64,000 nt of DNA. It comes from Gorsachius magnificus (Eukaryota > Chordata > Aves > Pelecaniformes > Ardeidae). The stretch spans positions 102,357,311 through 102,421,310 of the forward strand of contig CM067082.1 of NCBI GenBank assembly GCA_034008185.1, given 5' to 3'. Of the stretch, positions 11,661 to 24,200 are shown one piece after another. Under the pieces are notes generated by a model. It was not told the origin of the DNA. It searched no databases and saw nothing but the letters and a program-made list of their open reading frames with translations. Position numbers and translations under genes: made by a program. Each line of letters opens with the position of its first letter. Within the stretch, counting starts at the first letter, position 1.

Positions 11661-14129
11661 CTAGAGCCAGGGATGGAAAAACTTAGAGAGGTGTTGCTTT
11701 TTTAAATAAATCTGCAAGGACTCTTCCAATTCAATTTCCACAGCTTTCGGCACATTTTGTCATTCTCCTACTTTGCACACAGGAATGAGGCGTAAATGTG
11801 TAAATGGCTTGAATACATACAAACACTAAATCCATGTTTATGTTTGCACTAATGTAAGCTTCTCCCCTCTTATCTGTGGCTTGTGGTGAATTTACAAACC
11901 TGCGTGTTAGTTCGTTTTACCAAGAAGTGGTTTACTGGCCACTGCAAGGCTATTCTGTTTGTGATTCAAAAAAAGAAAAGGAACCTAGTTCTATCAAGCA
12001 GGGAAGAGACCAACAAATCTATTAACCCTACCCCAAAAAACCAGAGCACCAGTTTTCAGGTGAAAATATCAGCTTTTGTGCTTAAAATAAGAACGGAGCT
12101 GATTAGAATGTAGCATTTGCAAAGCACCAGAAGTGATTTAGAAACATCAATTTTTGGTTGTTTTGGTGGTTTTTTTTTTTTGTTCTTAAAATACCTAACA
12201 AGCCTAATTCCCATGGAAAGTCCCAGGAACTTAGGAACTTGCCTCTTGGAAAAGGACTCAGAGTCTTCTGAATATGTTACATGTGAGCATTTAGACATTT
12301 GAATTAAATTACCTATTTGGTTTAAAAACCATTATCAGCTATGAGCATTACTTATGATCCAGGTTCACTCCTTTTCAAAAACTGATTTATTCCTTAATAG
12401 ATTCCCCGATAATTATTATTTGCCCAAGATATAACCAAACTAAAGCCATTCATTTTTGCAAGGAACTAGATTAATCTGATCAAAGGTACAGTACAGGAGA
12501 GATTCAAAATGCTGTGAGGATTTACAGACATGCGCTGTTGGAGATGGTGCCTCAGGAGCCTGGTACAATTGCATCTTTCAGAAGGGAGCTGCAAGACGGG
12601 GCTCAGTGCTCCCAGAAATTTTTTCTCTATCTCTAACTTGGATTCTGTTTTGCCCAGGGATTTCTGTGATCTAAGCAAAGCAGAGTAGGTCATGTTTAAT
12701 TTTATAAGTATATATAATGTGGGGGGTTTATGTGTGTATATATATATATATATAAAAACTGTTTATTATTGCAAAAAATTGGCCTTCAGCAATTGAACTG
12801 ACATAAACTGGCCAAAGAGCAATTACACACTGCTGGGGTCCCTTCTGCAGTGGCAGAATAGGAGAAGCAAAAAACCAAAATTCTCTCCCTGCTTTGCCCA
12901 GGACATATACACACAAACACATGCAAATGTAAATTTGGGATGTTTCTAAAGCATTATCTCGCAGGACCTTGTCACTGGGCAGGTTCTGTTACTACTGGGG
13001 TCTGAGAAGGAACTGCTTGTACTTGGAGGAGTGGGTAAAACTGGCTTGCAGGCCCAGTCCCAAATATTAATCTTGGCTCTGACTTTACAAGGTGTGTGCA
13101 CCCCTTGGGGCATGGTGATGCTACCAAGTGGAAGCAAAAAACACGAGAAGTAAAGACCAGGTACCCAACCTTGTCATGAATGTCTTTGTCCCTGGCAGAT
13201 ATCCCAGGATCTCTAAGGCTCTCAGAAAGACTTCCACTCACTATAGAGAGTAAACTGACAGCTCATTTGAAGGGAAGCAAATTGTCTTTACTTCCCTAAA
13301 AATAGGATTAAAAGGAACTCAGCATGTGGAACTCTGTAGTTTCCTACCTCCTTCTTCTTCCAAACTACTGTATTTTCATCTTTAAAGAAATGCTTTGAAA
13401 AATTCAGTTAAAAAAAAGTAAAGCATGCAATCAGAAAAACATTTATTTCAAAACTGCTGAAACGCTTCACTGAAATGCGTTTCCTGTCCCTAATTTAAAG
13501 TCCTGCAGGTGAAAATGCAAGAAAAACAATTTGGGGCATTTCCACAGGCAGTCACAAGATCAAGTAAGACAAATTGCAGACTAAGAGAGGAACTGCCTCT
13601 GCCAACTGCAGCAGCTGAGTTAGAAAGTTACATTCTTCCCCCAAGTACTTTTCCCATTGTTAACATGTGTACCAAGGCATCGGGGGATGATATGCATGCG
13701 CTGCACACAGACAGTCACAGGATTAAACAGAGCCACTCACAGAATAAATTAGCGTCAGTATTAATCGCACAAACCTTCCAGTCCTGCTCTCAAACCAGAG
13801 TCTCTTCTGGTTCACAAGGATTACAAGGAGTAGGGGCTGGCAAGCAAAGAAATTACAAGCATTGGCCTCAGCATCAGGGTTACATTCACCTTCTAGCAAT
13901 GAACATTGTATGCATACACAGGACATTACTTGTAGATCATTTTGGGATCACCAATGAGCAAGCAGTGGGTTGACAGTGCGGTTGTAGCGAAGAAAAAATA
14001 CTCTGCTGAATGGTATTAATAAAAACATGGAACCAAATTTTTAACAGACTGAGACGGAGGAAGCAAACTGGAATTTAGTGTACACTTGAGATGCAAGATT
14101 AATGCTCCCAGAGCAAAAACATTGAGTCC
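11661..14129. other. Unique sequence, no supported gene
   Basis: It includes a T12 run near 12170-12181 and a (TG)n(TA)n microsatellite annotated separately. A 154-codon open frame on the plus strand at 13509-13973 is among the longest in the window, but it shows no domain, signal peptide or recognisable family and has no splice context, so it is not called as a gene. Confidence 0.4.
12731..12754. repeat. (TG)3(TA)9 microsatellite
   Basis: An uninterrupted dinucleotide tract that switches from TG to TA, likely polymorphic in length. Confidence 0.95.
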
Positions 14130-14232
14130 AAATGTCTAAGCTAGTAAAAGCATATTTAGACACCTAAACAAAAATGGCCCGATCTGCTGTGTCGCTGAGC
14201 ACCTGTGCTTACCAGTGAAATCAGTAGGTTTA
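14130..14232. repeat. Old interspersed repeat with 'gacacctaaa' and 'gctgagcacct' blocks
   Basis: Blocks 'tttagacacctaaac' at 14155-14169, 'tggcccgatctg' near 14175, 'cgctgagcacctgtg' near 14193-14207 and 'cagtgaaatcagtagg' near 14213-14228 follow the order of a common sauropsid repeat (taggcacctaaa ... ggcctgatttt ... gctgagcacc ... attgacttcaatgg). It is related to the other copies at 9.1, 14.9 and 15.4 kb. Its name is uncertain. Confidence 0.6.
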
Positions 14233-14875
14233 GCAGGCTAGCTTTAGGAACACAGGTTTGAAGTTTGTGAATACGAAACGGAATAACAAATGGGGAGAGC
14301 AAAAGCTGCGTCAGCAGATGCACTAGTCTCTTTACTGTCCTGCAGATGTTACAGAGACGAAAGCAATTTTCCACGATAGATGATACATTCAATATATATA
14401 CAATTAAAGTAATGGGAAACAAAATGAGAAATGGGGTCACGCTCATCTGCTCTTTTGAAGATGTTTTTTCCATAGAAAGAAGCAGCTGAATGCAACTGTC
14501 GTCTAGTTACATCAAAACAACATAACATGTGCGAGCGAGGGAATCCTGGCACATTAATTGGCAGTGTAGCTGGTAATGTGCTGTGTGCTGGACACTGATG
14601 CCTCTCTCTCCTTCTCTCTCCCCCCCATCTTTTTCCCTTCTTAATATGAAAAGTAAACTCAAGAGAAGGCTTCCGAACACAAATAGGCATTGTTCCCTGG
14701 ATGCTAGTTACATGGGATGTACGCAACAGATTTTGTTCCACTGGGTATGGGAAGATGAACAAGTCACTGCAGGGTAGCCAGTATATTGGATTGACAGCAC
14801 ACAAGCTGCTCCATAGTAATAATCCTTATGCACCCTGCAGGACACTGCAGTAAATGCAAAATACTTCACCTCTCA

Positions 14876-15030
14876 AAGGACTTGGATGCCTAAATACACT
14901 CTCCCTCCATGCATCTAAGCGATCCTGAAATCCATGGGAATCTGGCACTGGAGTGCTTTTGTAAACATTACTAGCTGTCCACCTGCAACATTATGTACCT
15001 AAATTCCTTTGAAAAACCTGACCTTGGATC
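14876..15030. repeat. Old interspersed repeat, same group as 14.1 kb
   Basis: It holds 'cttggatgcctaaata' at 14881-14896, 'tgcatctaag' at 14910-14919, 'atccatgggaatctggc' at 14930-14946 and 'gtacctaaattcctttg' at 14995-15011, followed by 'aaaaacctgacctt'. The last two blocks match the family's 'gcacctaaattcctttgaaaatctgacct' edge well. Confidence 0.6.
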
Positions 15031-15387
15031 TCAGGCAGGTAATGAACCATTTTCATACTCATTTCATTTGATGCATGTAGCTCATGTAGGCCATTAGAAG
15101 AACTATTAACTTGCTCGCCACTGCGTGAGTTTCTGGTCCTTATGGCCTCTGCTGCTGGGGGAAAAGCAGGCGGCTCCTGGGGTGAGTGGAGGGGATCAGC
15201 GTCCTATTGCATTTGGCAATACGGCTCTTCCACGTCCACCTGCATCCAGTCTTTCTGCCAAACTACGACCCCTAGTTTTTTCCTGGTCCAGTTACATCTC
15301 CCAAAGTGCAGGTGGATGGGTAATATAGTAGACTGGAATTTCCTCAAGTTCAGCTCTGAAATCAATATGCTCCAATCGTACCTAAAG

Positions 15388-15475
15388 AGGCCTGATTTTC
15401 AAAGTTGAGTAACTCTGGCTGAGGTCAGGGGACTGAAAGTCAGTCCAACAGAAAGTTCGAGATGTGAACCTCTGA
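15388..15475. repeat. Old interspersed repeat fragment, 'ggcctgattttcaaag' edge
   Basis: The block 'aggcctgattttcaaag' at 15388-15404, followed by 'ttgagtaactctggctg' and 'aggtcaggggactg', fits the outer edge of the same fold-back group ('ggcctgattttcaaaggtgctgag'). Only one edge is clear. Confidence 0.5.
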
Positions 15476-18400
15476 GTGAGGTGTGTGGGTTCAACCCTCC
15501 TCCTTCCACAGTAAGACTGCTGCCGTGGGAATTAGGCATCCTTGATTCCCTGTGGAGTCAGCTCTTTGCTAACGATTCCTCTTGCTCTTTTGCCCATTTG
15601 ACACCACGGGTGCTGCCTGTAAGCCTCCCTGTTTGAACAGTGGGGAATATCTGGTGAAACTACAGACATAGGCAGCCCAAATGAGAGGACTGGCACATGT
15701 TGTTGTCGGGCAGTGGCTAAGGGAACTCGCAGAAACAGTATTACAAGCTTTAGGGTCTTTGTCCAGGAATGACAAATTAGGAGAGCAGTGTGATGGCACA
15801 GGGGGGTTCAGAAGTCTGAAATTGGTGTATTTCCTACTGCAAATATACTTTGCTGTGGTGTTATGCCTCACCCAGCTCTGACATTGTTCTCTTAGACTAA
15901 CACGCTGTGATACGTAATGTTAATATAATAAAAATTGTAAATGCTGCATAAATTAAGGGCTTGGTAGGTATTACAGCACCTAGTGCTTATAATTTCCACT
16001 CTGACCTAGAGCCTTAAAACCTTGAAAGATGCAAGCTTGAAATTTATTTGTTAGCTTGTATTTTTGCAGCATCATTAAATAAATTGGTATCAGTCTCTTG
16101 TGCATTTAAACTCCATTATCTGCAGTTCCAGACTAGTCCTTTTAGATTAAATATGTATAAACAACAAAAAAAAATACAATGGTTGAGAAGGTACTAAACC
16201 CACTAAAATCATGAACTTTGCAATGAGGATCCTTTAATTTCTCCTTTAAAAATATGAACTAAGCCTGTACTCTTCTAAGCATACCAAAAAACAATGATGC
16301 AAAGAAGTATTGCATAGGTTATTTAAGCCTGAAACCTTACTGCTAAATGCACCTGTGGTCATGAAATGCTTCATTTAATTTGATGGGTTGAGAAGCCTGA
16401 GTACAAGGAGATAGTAGCTAGTTAAGGGCCTTACAGCCTTTCTGGTTACCAGAGGAATTTTCTCTCTAAGCAGTGTGGCACAGCTAAGGAAAAAAAAAAC
16501 CTCCTGTCTCCCATCTCTTAAGCCTGTACTTTAGCCACACATCCCTTCCCTCCCTATCTATGTGAAAGCTGGAAGGCCACAACGTCTGGCAAAATATTTA
16601 ATGATAATAATACTAAAACATTTCCCACTGACTGAGGGAACTACAGAAGTAACACATAGTGTGTGTAGGCCTCTGTCCAGGAATAATAAACTATAGGTTT
16701 CAGCCTGATGGTGAAAAAGAGCTCAGATAGCAGTGAAACAAATACATTTATCCTTATAAGACTGAAAGATAGCTGTGCTGGGCCAAATATTAAGTGATAA
16801 TTACTAGGGATAAGCAAACCCCGTGGAGCTGGAGGTTTTGTAAGCAGCTCAAGCTTTTAATGTGTTTTGGAGTTAGAGTTTTATAAAATCCCAGGCTTAG
16901 GGGGGAAAAAAAAGTTGGAGAGAGTTGGAAAACTCATAGATCTCCTTTTTCTGTTCCTACTCCACTGCTTCTGTTGGAACAATGGCAATGGTCATGTAGG
17001 TCCCACAAGAAAGAGAATGAAAATATCAGTGTCCCTCTCCAGCCTCTAAATCTTGGTCACCTTGCAGGACACTGAGGCCCACACATTGCCTCTCACATAC
17101 CAAAGCAGCTCAAAGGGAGTGCTTTTCCCTCAGCTGAGCGGGGAGGATGGCTGGCAAACGCCAAGGTTTTCAAGCCTCTCAGTTTTTATTGCACCCATAA
17201 TGCTAGTTGGTGTTTCTTACTCAAGGTCTCGGCTGCTGCAACTGGCTTATTACCTAGGAATCTTTGCATTCTTTTAGGAAAAAGAAAGAAATTATAAAGA
17301 AACTAAAACAAAACCTAGATGCCACGTCTTCTGAAAGAAGCTGAGTCATGACTTCTCCACCTGAGAGGTTTGCATTGCTGATTGTACCATACATCTGCAA
17401 GAAACCGTGATGCTCCCTATAAGCCCATCAGCAAAGCAGTCTCTGAGCTGCTGCTTGGCTTTTGGAGCCCCAAGCAGAGAAAGAAAAAAATAAGAGCAGA
17501 AGCACAGAAGTTGTGCTGGCAGCAGCAGCAGCTGGGAGCAGAGAGTTACTGCTCTTTAGAGATATCCGGCTGTCTCGGCAGATAGCACCATCGTGCCAGC
17601 TGCTTTGCCCTCACCCACTGTTACCTAGCTTCACCTCTGCTAATTTGAGGGCACAGCTGCAGACTCCGCTGCTATTGCCCCAGCTTCATTTCACAGTGGC
17701 AAGAGGCAGTGACCTTAAGCCGAAGGGGAAGTTCAAATGGTGTGTACAGTTATTGCAAATATGCAGATTTTTAAGAGGTAATTTGGACAGCTGCAAAAAA
17801 TAAGTCATGTAAATTGTCACATGGGGAGCTACACAGGCCTTCCTCCTTCCAAAATCTCTTTTCATCTGCTGTGAAAAAAGCACCCTGGTTCTGCAAGTGG
17901 ATTCTTTATTCTTCATCTGTTCAGAGAGGAGGAAATGAAAGAAAACCAGGCTTGCTCTGCTACATACGAGACTGCCACCCATTCAGAAATCTAGCAGCAG
18001 CAAAGGTGCAAAGGCAAGGCGCCATAAGACAGCAAAACTTGAGGTATGTGCCACCATAAACAAGTGCAGACTGGCTTTGCTCTGACACAACCAAGCCCCT
18101 GCTTCCAAAGGACACTGCCTTCTCAAAGAGCCTAACAAGAAAGTTTCATACTACTGGCATGGCCAGAAACATATTGCCCAGAGGTCAGCTGAGTATTTTG
18201 GCATCCATACTCCTTTCAGCTGTAAACATCCTGGGCAGCAGTGGCAGAAGCAGCAGCGGCAGACAGGGCTTGGGCATAATTCTTCTACTCAACTTCTCCC
18301 ACTTGCATTGCCCTTGCTCTGCTCCAGATTCCAACAACCCAAAAAGGAAATTACTAGGCGTTAGTGACTCCTGAAAGGACACGAATGTAGCGACTGCCTT

Positions 18401-20039
18401 GCCATAGAGAGGACAAGCTGCCATTACTTCTCCCATCCAGAAATCAATAAATGTGAGGACTACAACTTATGCCCACAGAAGAACTGCTTCCTGGGAGAAT
18501 GGGAAGAATGGGAAGAATGGGAGAGCTTTCCAGAAGTTGTGGGGTGCAGTTGTAAGAAGTGGGATCCAGTGATAATATGGGATTTTTTCCCTCTTCATGA
18601 CTCGGCCAGGGGGAACAGTGTCTGGCCACAGCTAGGAACTCATACATCGTTAATTCAGGACTTCCTTCTCTTCACAGCAGCCCAAATTGGCATTTTGCCC
18701 CCTTTAAAAGGAAAACAAATCTAATCCTTTTGGAGTTCTCTTCCTCATTTCAAAAGTGTTTGAGTGGGTTTGAAATGAAACAAAATATGTCCACCTCTTC
18801 TTGGTAATGCCAAATTACTGGAACTGATTGGAGGAAGGAGCGATCGGAGGGCACATTGCATGAACTCTGCACAGATTGCATGAAACAAACCTCTCTCTGT
18901 AAACCAATGCAGCTCAGGGACCAGTGAATTGAGCATAATCCCCTGAGGGAAACACCAGGCCAAATACATCACTACAGTATTGCTGTTTTCAAAAGAACTG
19001 AAAGATGCAATTGATGCATTTATCAGAGAGTATTTGCTGGAGCCTGCCAGTCTGAATTCTACTTGAACCGGTACAAATTGGGTGTAGCAGTGTTTGAATC
19101 AATGATCTGATGTCAGCAGAAATGAAATCCAAATCAGGACTAGAGTCGAGAAATAAACCCTCCACCACCTCCACCCTGTTTTGTTTTCTTCTCCCCCTGC
19201 CCCAAGCTGAATCAGAGAACTTGGCTGAATAGTATCTTGTCACTGAAAAAAAACTAGCTGCAAATGGCTTCTGCTGAGCTGGGTTAGCCATGGAAACATA
19301 GCCACGTGAACCAAACAACAAACACGGAGTTTGTAAGCAAAATTCGCCTATCTGAGGTCTTAGTACCATCTGAAAAGGGCGCAAACCGTACCAATAATTG
19401 TGTAGATTGCTTCAGCCTTTCTTTAGAGATGTAACAACATGCATGGAGTGTGAGCTAAAGAAAGTCTGGAGGAGCCACCCGTCTGTTTGCATTATGTAGT
19501 CGTAGTGCTAGCTGGAGTTGACTTGCAGCATCTGTGAACAGGCTTCTCCTAATAAAGAGCCTCTTTAATTGAAGGATAATGAAATTCTGCCATTTTATTA
19601 CCTAGGGTAGAAGTGATGGGGGTGTGATGCTCAGACTGAAGAAGGGTGCATGTTTAAGAAGAGAACAAAGCAACATTTATAGAGAGAAGCAATACAACTC
19701 ACTCCACAGGAAAGCTGGATTTCTAGACAAATAGGATTGCATAATCATTGAAACCATACAAACGAAAAATGGATCCAGAATACAGAACTGACTGTAAGGA
19801 TTAATAAGGCAAAGATTTGTCCCTATCTCATACCCCATACTTTGGCTAAGAAATACAGGAATAGTAGTTCATTGTACATGATTTTAGGCAGAAAGGTACT
19901 ATGGACATGTATTGGGGTTGGGATGGAGGTGGGGAAAGTATTTTGTTTTTACCTGGAATCAAGAACAAGAGGGTAACTTAGATATGTGAGTTACACAATG
20001 GAGAGCTCTGGTATCCACATGTAACTCCAGAGACAAAAA
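15476..20039. other. Long gene-free stretch, nothing firmly recognised
   Basis: No gene was supported. It contains a short CAG run near 17518-17531 and a small GGGAAGAAT tandem repeat annotated separately. The AT-rich interval at about 16010-16140 resembles conserved non-coding sequence in composition only. The 131-codon minus-strand frame at 18989-19384 matches no family I recognise. Confidence 0.4.
18493..18525. repeat. Short tandem repeat, unit GGGAAGAAT
   Basis: About 3.5 copies of a nine-base purine unit, the first copy lacking one A. Confidence 0.85.
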
Positions 20040-20480
20040 AGATTCTCAAATCAGAAACAGCATCGTTTGTGAGACATGTGATTTCAGTTTGCAGGAGAAA
20101 ATGTTGAGAGAAATATCTCCAACCCTGGGGAAACGCGTACAAATGTCAACAGCACAGGAGCTGTCCAAGGGAAAAATCAAAACAGTGACAGCCATTAGTG
20201 TGCAGAACAAGTACATAGATGCAAGATAAAGAAGCCAATGAGTCAGGACAGAGCCAGACTAAAAATCATGGCTCAGTGTACATACTGTGGGAAGAACATG
20301 AAAGGCAGAAATTAACATTCTCAGCCACTGAATACAAGTGCAAAGAGTGTAGGAAATCTGTCCCAGCATACAGCCAGTTGAGAAGGAAGAAGACCTTTCA
20401 GCAGATGAAGAGATTGGAAGAGGACTGGAGGTGTCGGGCTTTATGGAAAGATTGGAAAAACTAGTATTAAGGTAGGTGAC
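20040..20480 (+). pseudogene. Decayed C2H2 (Krüppel-type) zinc-finger relic
   Basis: Several features of tandem C2H2 fingers are readable on the plus strand, but in shifting frames. Two cysteine codons spaced C-x2-C sit at 20068 and 20077. A linker-like DNA block resembling the TGEKPYKC coding sequence runs from about 20126 to 20146, with one base lost. Another finger-start cysteine lies at 20220. A 'gtacatactgtgggaagaa' block near 20278-20296 resembles a second inter-finger linker. A clear YKCKEC start with a following S-x-L-R-R segment runs at about 20333-20385, with lysine where the first zinc histidine is expected. Finger starts are 76, 76 and 119 bp apart instead of 84, consistent with indels. 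Internal stops and frameshifts rule out a working protein. No KRAB, SCAN or BTB region was seen. It is either a processed or a duplicated gene relic, and no intron or poly(A) evidence decides between them. Confidence 0.6.
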
Positions 20481-20664
20481 AGCATTGAAAAAGAGGTTTG
20501 AAAAAGAAGGGCTCAATTTCATTCCCAGATTCAGCAACACTCACAGAGCTAGTTGAAAGATCGCACTGCCAGCACTGGCAGAAGGTTTATGGCTTGGGAG
20601 ATAAGGGGTCAAAAAGCTACAGTATAGCTTTGGGCAAGTGATAAAGCCATGTAGGGCTTGGACT

Positions 20665-21140
20665 TAGGAACATGGGTTTGGCCATAGAAGGTCAAACCAA
20701 CCGTCCACCTGGCTCTGAGAACAATCATATGGAAATGCCTAGAATATAAACCAGAGTAAGCCCGGTAATACACCCCCAACATTCAGCCACAAATTTCATT
20801 TTCAGAATCTTGTCTAGTCTCACCTCACCTTGAGCGCATGTAAACAGTATCCACAGGTCACCCAGCAAGGATTCTGCACCTTAGTTATATGTTCTGAGAA
20901 GAACCAACTTCCTCAGTATTTTGAAACATGCCTATTTCTGATTTCATTTGATTACCCTAGGTTTGTATTGAAAGAGACAGTGAACAAATGGTCACCATTG
21001 ATCCTTTCCGTTCTGCCAAAGATTTTGTAAACCTTTACTGTACTCTCCCTGTAAGTTTCCCTTTCTAGAATAGAAATGTCTAACTTACTTATATGGCCCT
21101 TGTATGGCTCAGTTCTATTACATTTTTATCCATTAGCCAA
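20665..21140 (-). mobile_element. CR1-type LINE, 3' part, minus strand
   Basis: Read on the plus strand, the segment follows a CR1 3' region in reverse: 'gccatagaaggtcaaacc' near 20681-20698 (family: gggtcagaccaaaggtccatctagcc), 'gtccacctggctctgag', then 'aacatgcctatttctgatt' and 'tcatttgattaccctagg' at about 20926-20963 (family: aacctgctgcctattaatttcatttggtgacccctag), 'gattttgtaaacctttactg' at 21022-21041 and 'tatatggcccttgtatgg' near 21090-21107. The element's 3' end is at the low-coordinate side. It is diverged, truncated and non-coding. Confidence 0.75.
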
Positions 21141-21289
21141 TACTCAACGTCAAATTAGGTTAGAGCTCTTTGGCTTTCCAAAAAGAAAGGAAGAGTTAGG
21201 TTGGGTTTGCTTTGGAATAAGAGGATAACATGCTATTGCTAGATCCTATGAGGCCCACCACTGCCAGAAGGCCTGTAGTATTTGGGAAC

Positions 21290-24200
21290 TGCTAAGCTGT
21301 GGTTAAGTCTAGGTTAAGTCTAGGTTTTGAAGGGAGGTTCTGAAAGAGCTGTCTTTTTTTTGTCTGTAAGTTCTGTCTGCATGGGAAGAATCAGATGTGG
21401 TTCATGGTTGCTCTTGAGGACAGGCCTAAGTTTGTTTTGGAATTCAGAAACCAGAAGCAGGAGAGGTAGGATTTCTGATGCATCCAGCAGGGCCTGCAGG
21501 GTCAGGAAGAAGACTGGAATGAGGAGGAACCTATGCCACCAATGCCTTCAGCTTCAGAGGAAATTGTTACAGGTTAAATTTTATGTCTAAAGCTACGTAA
21601 CCATCAATGAATGAAACTGTTCCTGGACACTGGAACACACTCATTTACAGTATGAAACTGCTAGAAACAGGTGATTTTGGCTTGCTGTCAAGCAACTCTA
21701 GGGCACACTTTGTAAGCTAAGACACTGCAGGGAGCACTCCCACTTCCCAGCACAGATTCTGGCATGCTTCCTTTGTCAGGGCTCCCAGCAGCATGCCATG
21801 GTCAGCTGGGAGGAGGAGGCAGTGCACACCCCAGTGTGGACAGCCTCTGGGCACTCCTCACACCACCCCAAGACCTGAGGTGCAGAGCCCATGGTCAAGA
21901 CAACCTCTGGCTCTGTGTAGTTCACAGGCCCGGAGCTCAAGGCCAGAGCTTCAGGGAATGCCCATTGAGTTCCTGCACTTCCTGCTACCAGGGAAATATA
22001 GATGTGTTTGTGTGTCTTATGACAAAGGACAATAAAGATAATAAGGCGATGTGCCTTGGAGGAGGAGTTAATTTGTCATTGCCTGAAAAAAGGGTCTGCC
22101 ACGACACCTTCAGCAGATGAAACTAGGAATTAGCTAGGAAGGATATCTTTGCTACCTATTGTATGATCAGGGAGCAGCTGCAGCAACTGGTTACATGTGT
22201 CTCCCTATAAAGATCAACCCTGGCAGGTATTTCTACTTAGCCAGCCACGTGCATATGGGTTGCTTTAGTAAACTTCACCTCCTTCCCCCAGCTGCTCACC
22301 TGCAGCCTTGCCAGAGCGCTCATGGGGCTGCCTGGGGGCACTGAGGCTCAGCAGTAGCAGCACAGCAAACGTGTTTCTGGCAAGGTTGGGATTAGGAAGC
22401 AAAGGAGCTGCTTTCCTTCCTGAATCTTGGAATTTCAAATGAGCAGGTGAAGGATACAGCGTAAAAATGTGAGTTTGCGACGTAAAATATAATATGCTTG
22501 TATTGTAAATGGTCTTGGATTACTTCTAGGGCCTCCAGGCTATGGGTGGGGTCAGTTCAAGGGTTGGAACTTAGTATAAGGAAAACTAGAACGAAACACA
22601 AGGCTAAATCTTGCAGGTGCTGGTAGAGTAGGATGAAGAAAGTAATTGTTAGTGTGAAGAAAGGGCGCATGATTGATTTTTTATGTCTAGACTTTGACTC
22701 AGCTCAGAATGAATACTATAGTTATAATCAGGTTTTAGGAAAAGAAAACCAAGAGAGCTAGTTCTAATACCAAACCTTGGAATTTCAAGGTCTTTCAATT
22801 CCAGTTTCTCTTAGGTTGTAAGCATCTTTTTCAGATCCTTAGGATTTGTAGAACAGGAAGAGAATAAGTCTAAAATTAGTTTTATTTCTGAGTCTTGCAA
22901 GTCTTGCTATGATAAAGATAGTGAGATGTAGTTAGCAGGAAGAATTAGTTCACAATTAACTTTTTTTTTTTTTTCTCTAATGGTTTGTGATTTCTGTTTC
23001 AGATCATGGTTAGGAATACTGATAGACTTTCTTCCAGAAAAGAAGAAGTAACAATATTACTCTTGAATCTTACAAGTTGTGCCAGAGTCATGTGTTCATC
23101 TGACAGAAATTATTTAAGTTTTATTTCTGTAAGGGGGCAAACCTCCCTCTCATGGCTGAACCTGAGGGGCAGGAAGTCTTTGAATAGTTTTATGCTTGCA
23201 CCTTGCAAGTCAATAACATGTAAGATGAAGGACACAGCTAGAAGTGAAAAATAACTGATGAGTAATTTCAGCACTTCAAGAACCTGTCTTTCGGGGCAGA
23301 GGTAAGATGGGGAAGAGGAAGTCTAGAACTTCAGGGACTTTTCTTATTCTGGAAACTTGCCAACATGACCAACATGATGTAAGTAGCCTTCAGGTCAAAT
23401 AGTTTATGATTAATTTTATGGTTCCCATGAGTTGCAGGTTGTTTAGTCCTAGTCTATTTTAATCTAGTCACATCTGAAGAGGCATAAGAAATTAGTCATA
23501 ACTTCTTTTCCCCTACTAACTTCATCCCACATCTTACCCTCTCAGTGGCTGGCAGATTGAGGAGCAAATCTAGCTTTACAATTTTCACTGCCTAAACCGT
23601 ACCCTGAAGGAGAGGCCTGAAATCCATGGCAGGAATCACACTCATCATAATACTTTTGTCTCTGCTAGCTACATCCATCATTTTCCCTTACTGGAAACTG
23701 AGTTTTGGTAATAAAGCTAAAGCTAGGATTCCTCAGTCCTAAGCCTTGCCCAAATCTGAAGAAAGAACTTCAGTTTACAACAGGCTTAAATGAATGATAA
23801 GCCATTTGTCTGCAACCTTAATAATCCTTTAGGGTTCGCAAGATTTGGGCAAGTATAATTTCTCTGTAGAGTAAGCCACAGAATTTCTCACTTTCTGAAG
23901 CTACCTGTAAACCTAAACTAAATTCTAACATTCAGAACAACTCATGTTCAAACCCAAATCAGAAGGGGTCCTTTCCCCTTGCCAGCATAGGGAAACTGCT
24001 GGGTGAGGTTTAGCATTCAGAGTAGCATGAACTGAGTATTTTAGGTTGTTATTACCTAGCATGTCCTACCTATTACAGGACTGAAGATTTGTCATATACA
24101 AAGACGAAGCACTAGAGAAGGTACCAGAAGGGTCTTTACCTGTTCTTGTCCTCTATGCTAGCATGAAGACAACAGTAGCATTTGGAATAGGGAAAGATTT

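Noticed and set aside
13509..13973. 154-codon open frame, plus strand
   Set aside because: No domain or splice context recognised and composition looks non-coding. An opposing frame overlaps it at 13723-13926.
15485..15505. B-box-like 'gtgggttcaaccctcc' suggesting a tRNA or tRNA-derived SINE
   Set aside because: No A-box at the right distance and no cloverleaf could be drawn.
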